From: Bacteroidota bacterium
GTDB lineage: Bacteria > Bacteroidota > Bacteroidia > Chitinophagales > Chitinophagaceae
Length of the DNA: 47,852 nucleotides
Direction: 5' to 3'
Assembly (NCBI GenBank): GCA_023416995.1
Contig: JAEZGI010000042.1
Location: 1-47,852, forward strand
Both the position numbers and the translations under genes were made by a program. Below, piece by piece: positions 17,386 through 26,341 of this stretch. The notes under the pieces were generated by a model. It saw only the letters and a list, made by a program, of their open reading frames with translations. It was not told the DNA's origin and ran no database searches. How positions within the stretch are numbered: the first letter of the stretch is position 1; every line of letters starts with the position of its first letter.

Positions 17386-18570
17386 ATGAGAGTTCTGTTA
17401 CCTATGTTGACGGCGCTGATATTGTGCGCCCAGATAAGCTATGCCCAGAAAAAAGTTGTCGTAATAGACCTGGATTCCCGAAAGATGAACCAGGGCAATC
17501 CACTGCCTGCGCAAAGTTACTTCGATTTACAGGTGCCGGTGAATGATGAAGTTGGAATCATCCAGGTGGACATCCATCGCGGGCGAAGCAATAATAATCT
17601 TATTGAGCAGACATCCTGGTCCAGATCAATAAACTTCCGTTCGAACCTGGCCGAAATACCGGTTACCATTCAGCTAAAAAGCAATACAAGCTACACGTTT
17701 GATATCACAATCTTCTCGTTACTCACCGATTCTGAAAGTGCACATCTTCGTGGTATTGTTCATCAAAATATCAGCAATTACCTCAATGCGGCGTTTGAGG
17801 CTAACGATAAAGGGATTTCTGCCGCAAGAAAAACTGACCAGGTTCTTACTGACCTTAACAGCATCGTTTCAAGAAGCTTAAAAGATTTCCGTACGCTTAG
17901 AGATACAAGGTTCGAAGGTTTTTCTGATATCGTAAGACTCAAGCTGCAGCAAGTGAACAATGCACGTTTATCTAACGCCGAATTTAATGTAGAAAGATCT
18001 GCGGGAGACACCCTGGCGACCGAATCGTCTGTGAAAGCTGATTACGCCATTAAACTCATGAGTGAACTGCAATCAATCATCTTGTCTGAAATAGATAACT
18101 ATCTCGCTGCCGACATGGTGAAATTGTATGATAAATTGGTTATCCGAAACCAGGTAACAGAAAGAACACAAACCGTTCTGCCACTATTTATAGGATATGG
18201 TGGCGTTTATCTGGGCGGCAATCTTGATGATCTTGATTATGATTCGCAGCCTTATGCAGGTTTATCTATTCCGTTTGGAAGAGGCAATGGTGCATGGTTT
18301 AGCAGGACAAGTTTTGTACTTGGGGTATTCCTCAAAAATTTCAAAGATGCAGACAATAACCTTATCACCGGCCCTGTGGTGGACCGGCCAGTGTTTGCAG
18401 GTCTGGGTTTCAGGATTTATGACTTTATACATTTCAACGCTGGTGTTGTTGCAACCTCGACGGAGAAACAAAACCTTTCGAATATCAAGACAGAAAACAT
18501 AGGCCTGAAGCCGTTTGTTGGTATCAATGCCCAATTCAACCTGTGGCTTGGATTAAACAAGAAACAATAG
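17386..18570 (+). CDS. Secreted hypothetical protein with barrel-like C-terminus
   Basis: Not recognised as a named family. Seen: 394 residues with a signal peptide (MRVLLPMLTALILCAQISYA, then QKK). A beta-rich N-terminal domain (about 22-115) is followed by a helical middle (about 120-255, many Leu/Lys/Glu). The C-terminal third has alternating aromatic strands (LFIGYGGVYLGGNLDD, FAGLGFRIYDFIHFNAGVV, INAQFNLWLGLNKKQ) that look like outer-membrane strands. Context: only 22 bp before the long OmpA-type gene, so the two form an operon and probably act together at the outer membrane. A TATTTTTA element near 17310 is a possible promoter. Confidence 0.75.
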   Translation: MRVLLPMLTALILCAQISYAQKKVVVIDLDSRKMNQGNPLPAQSYFDLQVPVNDEVGIIQVDIHRGRSNNNLIEQTSWSRSINFRSNLAEIPVTIQLKSNTSYTFDITIFSLLTDSESAHLRGIVHQNISNYLNAAFEANDKGISAARKTDQVLTDLNSIVSRSLKDFRTLRDTRFEGFSDIVRLKLQQVNNARLSNAEFNVERSAGDTLATESSVKADYAIKLMSELQSIILSEIDNYLAADMVKLYDKLVIRNQVTERTQTVLPLFIGYGGVYLGGNLDDLDYDSQPYAGLSIPFGRGNGAWFSRTSFVLGVFLKNFKDADNNLITGPVVDRPVFAGLGFRIYDFIHFNAGVVATSTEKQNLSNIKTENIGLKPFVGINAQFNLWLGLNKKQ

Positions 18571-18592
18571 GCATTTACCAAAAAGCATTGTG

Positions 18593-21220
18593 ATGAAACA
18601 GATATATAAATGGTGTTGTGTGGCAGCGATTACATTGGTACTTAAGACACCGTATGCACAGGTCAACCCGCAATCTGGTTGGGAAATAGGTGCGGGAATC
18701 GGGTCCACTAATTATTATGGTGATGTGAGCCCCTATAGGATTCATCATTTGAAAGACATCTACCGGGTCTACAGATTTCTTGAGTTCAACCGACATTATG
18801 TGAACAGACCCTCGTTTAGTTTGCTGGCGCATAAAAAACTAAACAATACAGTCGGGATACTTCTGCAGGCAAATGCACTGCAGTTTTCGATGAGTGACCG
18901 ATATAGGCGACCCAATGGCAACCTGAAAACCAACGCGCTCAACTTCGACCGCGCTTTGAACTTTCAGACGGATCTTTATGATCTGGGTTTTGCGGTGACC
19001 CTGAACTCAAACAACGGGTCCGTATTCAGGAGAGATGCGAAAATTTACCCTTCTGTGCATCTTGGCCTGGGTTTATCTGCCTTTTCAGTCAATGGCGACC
19101 TATACGACAAAAATGGAGCTCAGTATGATTACAGTATTTTAAGTGATATAAATGACCACCGTTATGAAACAGATCTTCGGGAGCTGAATACTGAAGACGG
19201 GAAAAAGTACAATAATATAGCCCCATATCTTAACCTTGGTATCGCGATCAATTTTAAGATCTCGGAGCATTTTCGCCTGGCACTTCAATCGGATATTAAA
19301 TACTCGGGATCTGACTACCTGGATGATGTCAGCAAAACATATCGAAGCGATTATGCTACACCGGCTGCTGCCTATGCAGCGCGACCCGGTACAAATACAG
19401 TAAATCCGGTAACATTGCAGCGTGGCGATAACAATGGAGTTAACGACATCTACATCAACAACCGGTTGGTGATATTGTATTCTTTCAATAAAAAGAAAAA
19501 CCAACCTGTCTTTAAAGCACCCGTTGTTTATACATTAAGACGATCAACTCAATATGTTGACAGCCTGAAGATAAAAGGGGCAGACACGGTGCCATCTAAG
19601 GTTGCCATACAAAGCTTCTCACCTCTGGCTCAACAAAAGATCATTGACTCTGTCCGTGATCATGATTCGCTGGCCAGATCCGCAAACACTTTTGATTCAG
19701 GTTTTCATAGAACCATTGTTGATACCGCTTTTCAAAAACACCTTGATAACCGCCTGCAGACAATACAGAGCGACATCCGGGAAATCAAAACTGTGCTGCG
19801 AAATCAAGCGCTTATACCGAGGTATCAGCAGCTTCGTTTCCAGGAAGATTCTATATCAAAATTGTCGGCGCGTTTGTTATCAAAGCCAAATGCTACCAGT
19901 TCCGACCGATTGCAGCAACGCATATACAACTTACAAAAAGACAGCCTGAGAAATGAGATGCGTACCATTATACTGATGTCGCAATATCCTGCTGAAAAGA
20001 TTGATACAACACTTTTTCAACGGAACACAGATACTGCAGGTTTTGAAATTTTGCGGCCCCGTTTTGACTCAGTTACCAGGATTAAGACAATGCATGATTC
20101 TGTTGCGGGCGATAGCCAGACATTGACGCAAAAGGCAATAGACACGCTTAGCGCACAAGAAAAAATTGTGCTTAATGAAGCCCTGCAGGATAGCTTGCCT
20201 GATCAGGAAGAAATTGACAGTCTTCAATCGGTAGTTACTGCCAGCGATGCGAAGCTTCGTACGATGCAACAACAGCTTAAAGCCTCTCGCGATTCGGCAG
20301 CATTTTATCGCAGAACATTGTATACCCGCGATATCGATGAGCGTGATACGATCGTTGAAAAAAAGAAATGGTACGAGAGAATCATCCCGCGGAACACCCG
20401 GCAACGCGAAAAACAAACCAATACAGAAGAAGCGAGATTGCTGAGAAGCCGTGAAACTTACTACTCAAACCAGGCCAGCCGAATGGATCGTGAAATCTCT
20501 CAACTTGAACGCGCAAACCGGTTACTGCAAAATGATTTCGACCGGCTGAGGAGACGTCGTGACAATCGGATAGTTTCACCGCCCACAGTGGTGCTTCCTG
20601 CTCCGGCCAACAACAACAACCGCGACGAGATAAATAGACTTCGTGAAGAAATTTACCAACTACGTTCACAACTGCAGACAGCTGATACTTCAGTAAAAAC
20701 CAACGATACATCAGTACAAAACGTGCTGCCCCCAACTCCGGCTACCGACTCAACATTCGCCCCGGCTAACATCGACAGTAGCGAACTTGCATCCCTCCGT
20801 GCGGATTTGGCCAGGATGCAAAGTGCAATTGATAGCATAAGACGAACACCAGTTGTTGAATCGAAACCTGCAGAGCCCGTATATGATGTAAAAAGTTTCC
20901 CGGTTATCAGTGTCTATTTCGGAATGAATGCAGCAACACTTCCATCTACTCAAACAGATAAACTTGCGCCAATGGCTGCGGTAGCTAAAAAAAATGGTGC
21001 CGCGATTATTGCACTTAAAGGCTTTGCCGATGCCGTTGGCAACGCAAAGGTCAACAAAGCGATAGCAACAAAAAGAATCGAATATGTAAAAAACCTGCTC
21101 ATTACCGGGTTTGGTCTGGCAGCTTCTCAAATCATTACAGAGGAGCCCGAGATTCCGGTAGTTACGGGTACAAAACGTGCCAATCCCCTGGATCGCCGTG
21201 TTGACCTTCAGTTCAGGTAG
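18593..21220 (+). CDS. Long OmpA-family envelope protein with central coiled coil
   Basis: Seen: 875 residues from ATG 18593 (a GTG lies 3 bp before it). The signal peptide is MKQIYKWCCVAAITLVLKTP, then YAQ. The N-terminal domain (about 25-300) resembles the barrel-like start of Bacteroidota proteins (GWEIGAGIGSTNYYGDVSP). A long charged and Gln-rich middle (about 330-760) includes coiled-coil stretches such as REISQLERANRLLQNDFDRL and a proline-rich linker. The OmpA C-terminal peptidoglycan-binding domain is at about 765-875. The family Asp and Arg are in GFADAVG and ATKRIEYV, and it ends NPLDRRVDLQFR. Known: OmpA domains bind diaminopimelate in peptidoglycan. Inferred: a tether between outer membrane and cell wall. 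The middle is unusually long for the family. Confidence 0.85.
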   Translation: MKQIYKWCCVAAITLVLKTPYAQVNPQSGWEIGAGIGSTNYYGDVSPYRIHHLKDIYRVYRFLEFNRHYVNRPSFSLLAHKKLNNTVGILLQANALQFSMSDRYRRPNGNLKTNALNFDRALNFQTDLYDLGFAVTLNSNNGSVFRRDAKIYPSVHLGLGLSAFSVNGDLYDKNGAQYDYSILSDINDHRYETDLRELNTEDGKKYNNIAPYLNLGIAINFKISEHFRLALQSDIKYSGSDYLDDVSKTYRSDYATPAAAYAARPGTNTVNPVTLQRGDNNGVNDIYINNRLVILYSFNKKKNQPVFKAPVVYTLRRSTQYVDSLKIKGADTVPSKVAIQSFSPLAQQKIIDSVRDHDSLARSANTFDSGFHRTIVDTAFQKHLDNRLQTIQSDIREIKTVLRNQALIPRYQQLRFQEDSISKLSARLLSKPNATSSDRLQQRIYNLQKDSLRNEMRTIILMSQYPAEKIDTTLFQRNTDTAGFEILRPRFDSVTRIKTMHDSVAGDSQTLTQKAIDTLSAQEKIVLNEALQDSLPDQEEIDSLQSVVTASDAKLRTMQQQLKASRDSAAFYRRTLYTRDIDERDTIVEKKKWYERIIPRNTRQREKQTNTEEARLLRSRETYYSNQASRMDREISQLERANRLLQNDFDRLRRRRDNRIVSPPTVVLPAPANNNNRDEINRLREEIYQLRSQLQTADTSVKTNDTSVQNVLPPTPATDSTFAPANIDSSELASLRADLARMQSAIDSIRRTPVVESKPAEPVYDVKSFPVISVYFGMNAATLPSTQTDKLAPMAAVAKKNGAAIIALKGFADAVGNAKVNKAIATKRIEYVKNLLITGFGLAASQIITEEPEIPVVTGTKRANPLDRRVDLQFR

Positions 21221-21295
21221 CCGTCATGTATATGTCGCCATTACATGTAACCGTCTGTTGAAATAAGTATAAATTGCGCGTCTTTTTAAACGAAG

Positions 21296-24157
21296 ATGAC
21301 CCGAATGGCACAGGCGAAAAAAGAAATCAAATCAGTATTATTATTATCTCCCTATAAACTAACCCAGGATCATAAGGTTCTTGACATTTTGGTAATCGAT
21401 AAATCTGCTTCAAAATCGCCATTTACCAACAAAACCATCAATAGTTCCGAACTAAAGACTTACTTCCCTCAAATGCCTAAACCATTTAAAGATGTTTTGA
21501 ATTGGTTTAATGCAGATGGAATTGAGTTCACAAGGGAAGAAATCAAAAAGAAATATAGCAAACAAAAAGCAGGTATCGCCTTTAGCGATTATTATCGTGC
21601 CGGTATGATGCGTCATATGCTGGATCTTTTTGAACGGTTAAAACCATTTGCTCAAACCATTCAATGGTATCATAAAGTACCTGTTGATAATATCCGGTTT
21701 ACCACCGGTGCCTGCAGTGTCAGTCGGTTTAAACCGTCTCTTCAGTTTGCATTGTCGGGCACGCCCGAAAATATCAGCCTTGAGACTTTCATCAATGTAA
21801 ATGGAGCTTTGACACCCATTGGAGAGTTCAGGAGATATGAATTTTTATTGGAAAGTCGTAACGAATATTACCTGCTCAGTTATAGCGATACCCAGATATT
21901 AAACTGGCTGGAAGCTATTGATTTCAGCCAATACGCGCGGAACCCGCAGGCACTTGTTACAGATATCCTGAGCCGGCTGGAGGAATCATACCGGGTAGAC
22001 AGGCAGGGGCTTATAGAGGTCGAGGCCGTTGATGTACTTCCGATCAACAGGGTTATGTTGAGCGAGATAAGTAATTCTTTCCTGATGATCACACCACAGT
22101 GGGTGTATGAAGGATTTATTCTGGAAGATAAGTGGATGCCCTCTCAAAAAATCACACGTAACGGTGTTGAGTATCTTATTAACAGAAACAAAGAGGCTGA
22201 AGATAAATTCCGAAATTTTCTTGAATCGTTACATCCTTCATTTTCCAAACAGCTTAACGGGTACTATTATCTCTCCTTTGCTGATGCGCAGAAGGGACAA
22301 TGGTTTCCAAAAGCATATCATACAATGCTCGGAGAGAATATCGAAGTAACGGGGATGGATATGCTAAAACATTTCCGTTATTCCTCATTCTCGTTAGCAG
22401 CCGATGTTGAGTTTGTTTCAGAGGAGGCGCACCTGGTTATGCTGGAAATGAAACTCCGGTTTGGAAAAGAAGAAATTCCTTTACGTGAAATGCAGAAGAT
22501 GTTGCTTGCCGGGCAGCGGGCAGTGTTATTAAAAGATGGATCGTTGGGATTATTGCCCGAAGAGTGGCTAACAAAATATGCTGGCATCATCAAGCTGGGA
22601 AAGATAAAAGGCAACACTTTGCAGGTTCCAAGATGGCTCGCTTTCAGTGATGAGGGCCGCACCGAATTAACTCCTGTTATCAAAGGAAGCTGGTTTTCAA
22701 AATGGCGCCAATGGCAGGAAAGTGATGCCGTAGTTTACCCTGCAGATCCTTTGATCAAAGCCTCGCTTCGTCCCTATCAGCAAAAAGGTTTTGAGTGGAT
22801 GATGTTGCTGGCTGAAGCGGGGGCTGGCGCTTGTCTCGCAGATGATATGGGTCTTGGTAAAACACTGCAGTCAATTTGTTTTCTGAGTGCTCGTCTTGCG
22901 GAAAACGGAACTGCGCGACATCTGATTATTTGCCCGAGTTCATTGATGTTTAACTGGAAACAGGAGCTCGAAAAATTTGCACCCCATATCGTGACCAGGG
23001 TCCATCATGGTGCCACACGTTCTGCGGAAACTTTTAGCAATCCTGAAGTACAGGTGATCATCACCAGCTACGGTACCGTAAGAAGCGACTTTCAATTACT
23101 AGCTGTCATCAACTTCGAAACGATAATTTTAGATGAAAGTCACAACATAAAAAACCCTGCTGCACAAATCACCAGGCTTGTAAATCAATTGCAGGGAAAC
23201 ATCAGGATCGCCTTAAGTGGTACCCCGGTGATGAACAACACTTTTGATTTGTATGCGCAGCTTGACTTTTTGCTGCCCGGGATTTTTGGCACACGCGAAT
23301 ATTTCAAACGCGAATTTGCTGACCCGATTGACCGCGATAATGATCCGGAAAAAATCGCCGCTTTGCAAAAGCTTACGGCGCCATTCCTCCTCCGCCGCAC
23401 AAAAGAGCAGGTAGCTCCTGATCTCCCTGAAAAAACTGAGATGGTGATGTGGTGTGAAATGAACCCTTATCAAAAGACGCTGTATGAAAGTATCCGCGAT
23501 AGCATCAGCAGCAGTCTGTTTTTGAATATCAAAAAAGAGGGATTACAAAAAAACAAACTTGCAGTATTACAAGGCATCCTTAAACTTCGCCAGGTTTGCG
23601 ATTCACCGCTTTTGTTGCCCTCAGACGAACAAACCTGTTCGGACTCTGTAAAAACAGACACTTTGATGGACGAGCTCACCTATAACCTGGGTTCGCACAA
23701 GGCCATTGTGTTTTCGCAGTTCACTGGTATGCTGGATTTGCTGGCCGGCGAATGCGTTAAACGCGGTATCAGTTACTTTCATTTTGACGGGCAGACTCCC
23801 CCGGAACAAAGAGCCAGGATGGTAAGCGCTTTCCAGTCTTCCGAAGACAATACACGTGTATTCCTGATAAGTTTGAAGGCAGGAAATGCCGGTTTAAATC
23901 TAACAGCGGCAGACTATGTATTTCTTTTTGATCCCTGGTGGAACACCGCGGTTCAACAACAGGCCATTGACCGTGCTCACAGGATAGGACAAACGAAGAA
24001 AGTGTTTGCCTACAAGATGGTTTGCAGGGACACTATTGAAGAAAAGATTATCCAGCTTCAACAGAGAAAAAAACAACTTGCAGAAGATCTTATCGGGGAA
24101 GAGGAAGGATTTGTTAAGTCTTTATCAGAAGATGATATCGCTTATCTGTTTAGTTAA
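21296..24157 (+). CDS. SNF2-family DNA helicase/translocase
   Basis: Seen: 953 residues. The N-terminal half (about 1-470) is the bacterial SNF2-associated region. The motor has ADDMGLGKTLQSI (motif I, about 517), ILDESHNIKN (motif II, DESH in place of DEAH), ALSGTPVMNN (motif III), LRQVCDSPLL and FDPWWNTAVQQQAIDRAHRI followed by GQ (motif VI). Known: bacterial SNF2 proteins such as RapA or HepA translocate on duplex DNA and remodel protein-DNA complexes; there is no RapA-type N-terminus here. Context: first of four helicases on the same strand up to 31.7 kb. A TATAAATTG element about 27 nt upstream of the ATG could be a -7 variant. No nuclease or methylase partner adjoins it. Confidence 0.93.
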   Translation: MTRMAQAKKEIKSVLLLSPYKLTQDHKVLDILVIDKSASKSPFTNKTINSSELKTYFPQMPKPFKDVLNWFNADGIEFTREEIKKKYSKQKAGIAFSDYYRAGMMRHMLDLFERLKPFAQTIQWYHKVPVDNIRFTTGACSVSRFKPSLQFALSGTPENISLETFINVNGALTPIGEFRRYEFLLESRNEYYLLSYSDTQILNWLEAIDFSQYARNPQALVTDILSRLEESYRVDRQGLIEVEAVDVLPINRVMLSEISNSFLMITPQWVYEGFILEDKWMPSQKITRNGVEYLINRNKEAEDKFRNFLESLHPSFSKQLNGYYYLSFADAQKGQWFPKAYHTMLGENIEVTGMDMLKHFRYSSFSLAADVEFVSEEAHLVMLEMKLRFGKEEIPLREMQKMLLAGQRAVLLKDGSLGLLPEEWLTKYAGIIKLGKIKGNTLQVPRWLAFSDEGRTELTPVIKGSWFSKWRQWQESDAVVYPADPLIKASLRPYQQKGFEWMMLLAEAGAGACLADDMGLGKTLQSICFLSARLAENGTARHLIICPSSLMFNWKQELEKFAPHIVTRVHHGATRSAETFSNPEVQVIITSYGTVRSDFQLLAVINFETIILDESHNIKNPAAQITRLVNQLQGNIRIALSGTPVMNNTFDLYAQLDFLLPGIFGTREYFKREFADPIDRDNDPEKIAALQKLTAPFLLRRTKEQVAPDLPEKTEMVMWCEMNPYQKTLYESIRDSISSSLFLNIKKEGLQKNKLAVLQGILKLRQVCDSPLLLPSDEQTCSDSVKTDTLMDELTYNLGSHKAIVFSQFTGMLDLLAGECVKRGISYFHFDGQTPPEQRARMVSAFQSSEDNTRVFLISLKAGNAGLNLTAADYVFLFDPWWNTAVQQQAIDRAHRIGQTKKVFAYKMVCRDTIEEKIIQLQQRKKQLAEDLIGEEEGFVKSLSEDDIAYLFS

Positions 24158-24226
24158 CATTCTGTCAAACGCTTAACTGAAGCGGGTTCTGGCCTTATCT
24201 GGCATAAAATTTTTGTCGTGCATTGA

Positions 24227-25561
24227 ATGAAATGCCGAATTATACCGCCGTTTATCTTGTTAATGCTGCTGATTGCAGTGGGATGTCGAACTTCCTCCAG
24301 ACCAGGATTGTTCTCACGCAAAACACCGCATGAGCAATATGGAAAAACTATAACAGACGCAGGTTTACAATCCACTGTGATAGGTCGCGCCTGGTTCGAA
24401 GCTGCCGAAACTGCTCTAAGCCGACCCGCAATTGTAATCAAACCACATAAGGAGACAGGCTATTTCTCAGCAGACAAACCCACTGCTGCTGGTTTACAAT
24501 TCAATGCAGTAAGGGGAGAGAAAATACAAATCAATGTATCGAAGAAACCTTCGGGCGGATTCAAATTATACCTCGACCTGTGGGAGCAGGATACAACGCG
24601 GGGCTCGGTGCGGAAACTACTAGCTTCGTCAGATACAACCGGCGTCGCCATTGAACACGAAGTTGAAAAAACCGGCATTTACATCCTCCGATTACAACCT
24701 GAACTGTTGCGCGATTGCGAATACACGGTTGAAATAGGCGCTGTTGCGACATTAGCATTTCCTGTGAGGTCAAGAGAAAGAAGCCGGGTGCAGAGTTTCT
24801 GGGGTGCAGCAAGGGACGCCGGTGCACGCCGTCACGAAGGGATAGATATCTTCGCGGCCCGGGGTACTCCGGTGGTTGCTGCGGCTGATGGCAGGGTAAC
24901 CCGGGTAAATCAGAATAACCTCGGTGGAAAGGTCGTCTGGATGCGTCCTGAGAAGAAAAATTACACCTTATATTATGCGCACCTCGACTCGCAGCTTGTA
25001 ACGGATGGTCAACAGGTTCGGGTGGGTGACACCCTGGGCTTGATGGGTAATACTGGTAATGCCCGGACCACCCCGCCACATTTACATTTTGGTATTTATA
25101 CATCGGGTGGGGCTATAGACCCATTCCCCTTCGTTAATCCCGAATACCCTTCGCCACCGGATATCCGGTCAGACGCAGGTAGTGTAGGTGATTTTGTACG
25201 GGTCACTGCTGGTTCCGCCTCGTTGAATCAATCGCCTGATGCAAAATCCCCCTCGGTTAAACTCGAGCGCAACACTTTGCTTCCAGTGGATGCCGCCACC
25301 GCGAACTGGTACAGGGTACGACTTCCGGATGGCAGGATGGGTTATGTCAACGCTGCAAACACCAGCAAGCTTGCAACTCTGCGAACAATTACCCAGGGAA
25401 CGGAAGCCCGGTTACTAACGGCTCCGGATTCTGCGGCTCCGGCAAAAAAAATGGTTCCGGCCGGTTCTAAACTAAGCCTCCTGGCCCAATTCAACGATTT
25501 TCAATACGTTAGGGCTGATGATAACGTTGCCGGATGGTTGATGCCTCCACCGCGCTTTTGA
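24227..25561 (+). CDS. M23 (LytM) peptidase lipoprotein with C-terminal SH3-like repeats
   Basis: Seen: 444 residues. The lipoprotein signal is MKCRIIPPFILLMLLIAVGC. A beta-rich middle (about 75-165) has FKLYLDLWEQDT. The LytM domain (about 195-305) has the zinc ligands in RRHEGIDIF (His and Asp, about 202-206) and HLHFGIY (about 284-286), plus YYAHLD. Two SH3-like segments follow (about 322-375 and 380-444, WYRVRLPDGRMGYVN and AGWLMPPPRF). Known: M23 peptidases cut peptide cross-links in peptidoglycan, and all expected ligands are present, so it is probably active. It follows the SNF2 gene by 69 bp but is unrelated in function. Confidence 0.9.
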   Translation: MKCRIIPPFILLMLLIAVGCRTSSRPGLFSRKTPHEQYGKTITDAGLQSTVIGRAWFEAAETALSRPAIVIKPHKETGYFSADKPTAAGLQFNAVRGEKIQINVSKKPSGGFKLYLDLWEQDTTRGSVRKLLASSDTTGVAIEHEVEKTGIYILRLQPELLRDCEYTVEIGAVATLAFPVRSRERSRVQSFWGAARDAGARRHEGIDIFAARGTPVVAAADGRVTRVNQNNLGGKVVWMRPEKKNYTLYYAHLDSQLVTDGQQVRVGDTLGLMGNTGNARTTPPHLHFGIYTSGGAIDPFPFVNPEYPSPPDIRSDAGSVGDFVRVTAGSASLNQSPDAKSPSVKLERNTLLPVDAATANWYRVRLPDGRMGYVNAANTSKLATLRTITQGTEARLLTAPDSAAPAKKMVPAGSKLSLLAQFNDFQYVRADDNVAGWLMPPPRF

Positions 25562-25670
25562 CTAAGTGAATCTATTCATCGAACCTGAAACATATGCTTA
25601 ATACGCTGATTTAAATCGAAGTGGTGCCGAATTTCCCCGGTCATTTTTCGTTTTTCGCCTTTTTTATTCG

Positions 25671-25678
25671 CATCTTTG
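25671..25678 (+). promoter_or_regulatory. Possible -7 element (CATCTTTG)
   Basis: One mismatch from TAnnTTTG, 80 nt upstream of ATG 25759, behind a T-rich stretch. It is the best candidate for the start of the small-protein transcript. Confidence 0.35.
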
Positions 25679-25758
25679 TACTCCTTGCCTGTATACAGGG
25701 CCCCGAAACTGCGAGAACTTTTTCATTCCTGTACAATTTCAAGATTAAAACAAGACTT

Positions 25759-26142
25759 ATGTACACTCATATCTGGCTGAAATATCTGCCCATTATTAGA
25801 ATTCTGATGAAAAAAGCTGCAGCAGCGGATCAAACCCTGGCTTTGAATCGCATTGATTTTGAACGAGCAGGAAGCGGAAGAAAAGCTGGCTACAAATTCA
25901 ATATTGAATTTAATAACGGCCGTGTGGCAAACGTAATCAGTGTTTCTCCACTTGCTGTTGACCTTGCAGCTGTTATGCTTCAGGATCAGGCTATTAAAAC
26001 ACTGTTCACTACAGCAAACTATGAAGTAAGTCTTAACACGAAATTCCAATTAAGCATCAAAAATACCAGTCCCAAAGCGGAAGATACATCCGACAGCGAG
26101 GCTGTTGAAGCTCCAAAAGAGACTATCGATCACAACGCTTAG
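25759..26142 (+). CDS. Small hypothetical protein (127 aa)
   Basis: Not recognised. Seen: 127 residues from ATG 25759. The longer frame from GTG 25621 would add a hydrophobic stretch that overlaps the promoter-like region, and is less likely. The N-terminal part is helical and basic (YTHIWLKYLPIIRILMKKAA). A beta-rich core follows (KAGYKFNIEFNNGRVANVIS), with VMLQDQAIKTLF after it and a disordered acidic tail (about 105-127). It has no signal peptide. Context: between the M23 lipoprotein and the DEAD-box helicase, all on the plus strand. The mix of a basic helix and a beta core would suit nucleic-acid or protein binding, but this is a guess. Confidence 0.7.
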   Translation: MYTHIWLKYLPIIRILMKKAAAADQTLALNRIDFERAGSGRKAGYKFNIEFNNGRVANVISVSPLAVDLAAVMLQDQAIKTLFTTANYEVSLNTKFQLSIKNTSPKAEDTSDSEAVEAPKETIDHNA

Positions 26143-26283
26143 TGATCATTGCTGTTTAAGTTTTTTCCACGATACTTGTGATTCCTCAGGGTTTACACAC
26201 CATTGGTGAGCCGGTCACCCGGTTCATCGTTCCCGGATACAAAGCTGGTAACCACTTTGTGTGCACTTACAACCGCTTTGCCC

Positions 26284-26291
26284 TATCTTTA
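26284..26291 (+). promoter_or_regulatory. Possible -7 element (TATCTTTA) for the DEAD-box gene
   Basis: One mismatch from TAnnTTTG, with a TTTG at 26256-26259 slightly further upstream than usual. The leader to the TTG start would be about 45 nt. Confidence 0.4.
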
Positions 26292-26341
26292 CGGTAGAAC
26301 AGGTTTAGATCGTATTTATAGTTAATTAATTATCTCCCACA

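Noticed and set aside
23845..23860. CACGTG inside the SNF2 gene and other CACGTG hexamers (36763) as extra parS sites
   Set aside because: The arms outside the hexamer do not match TGTTCC/GGAACA.
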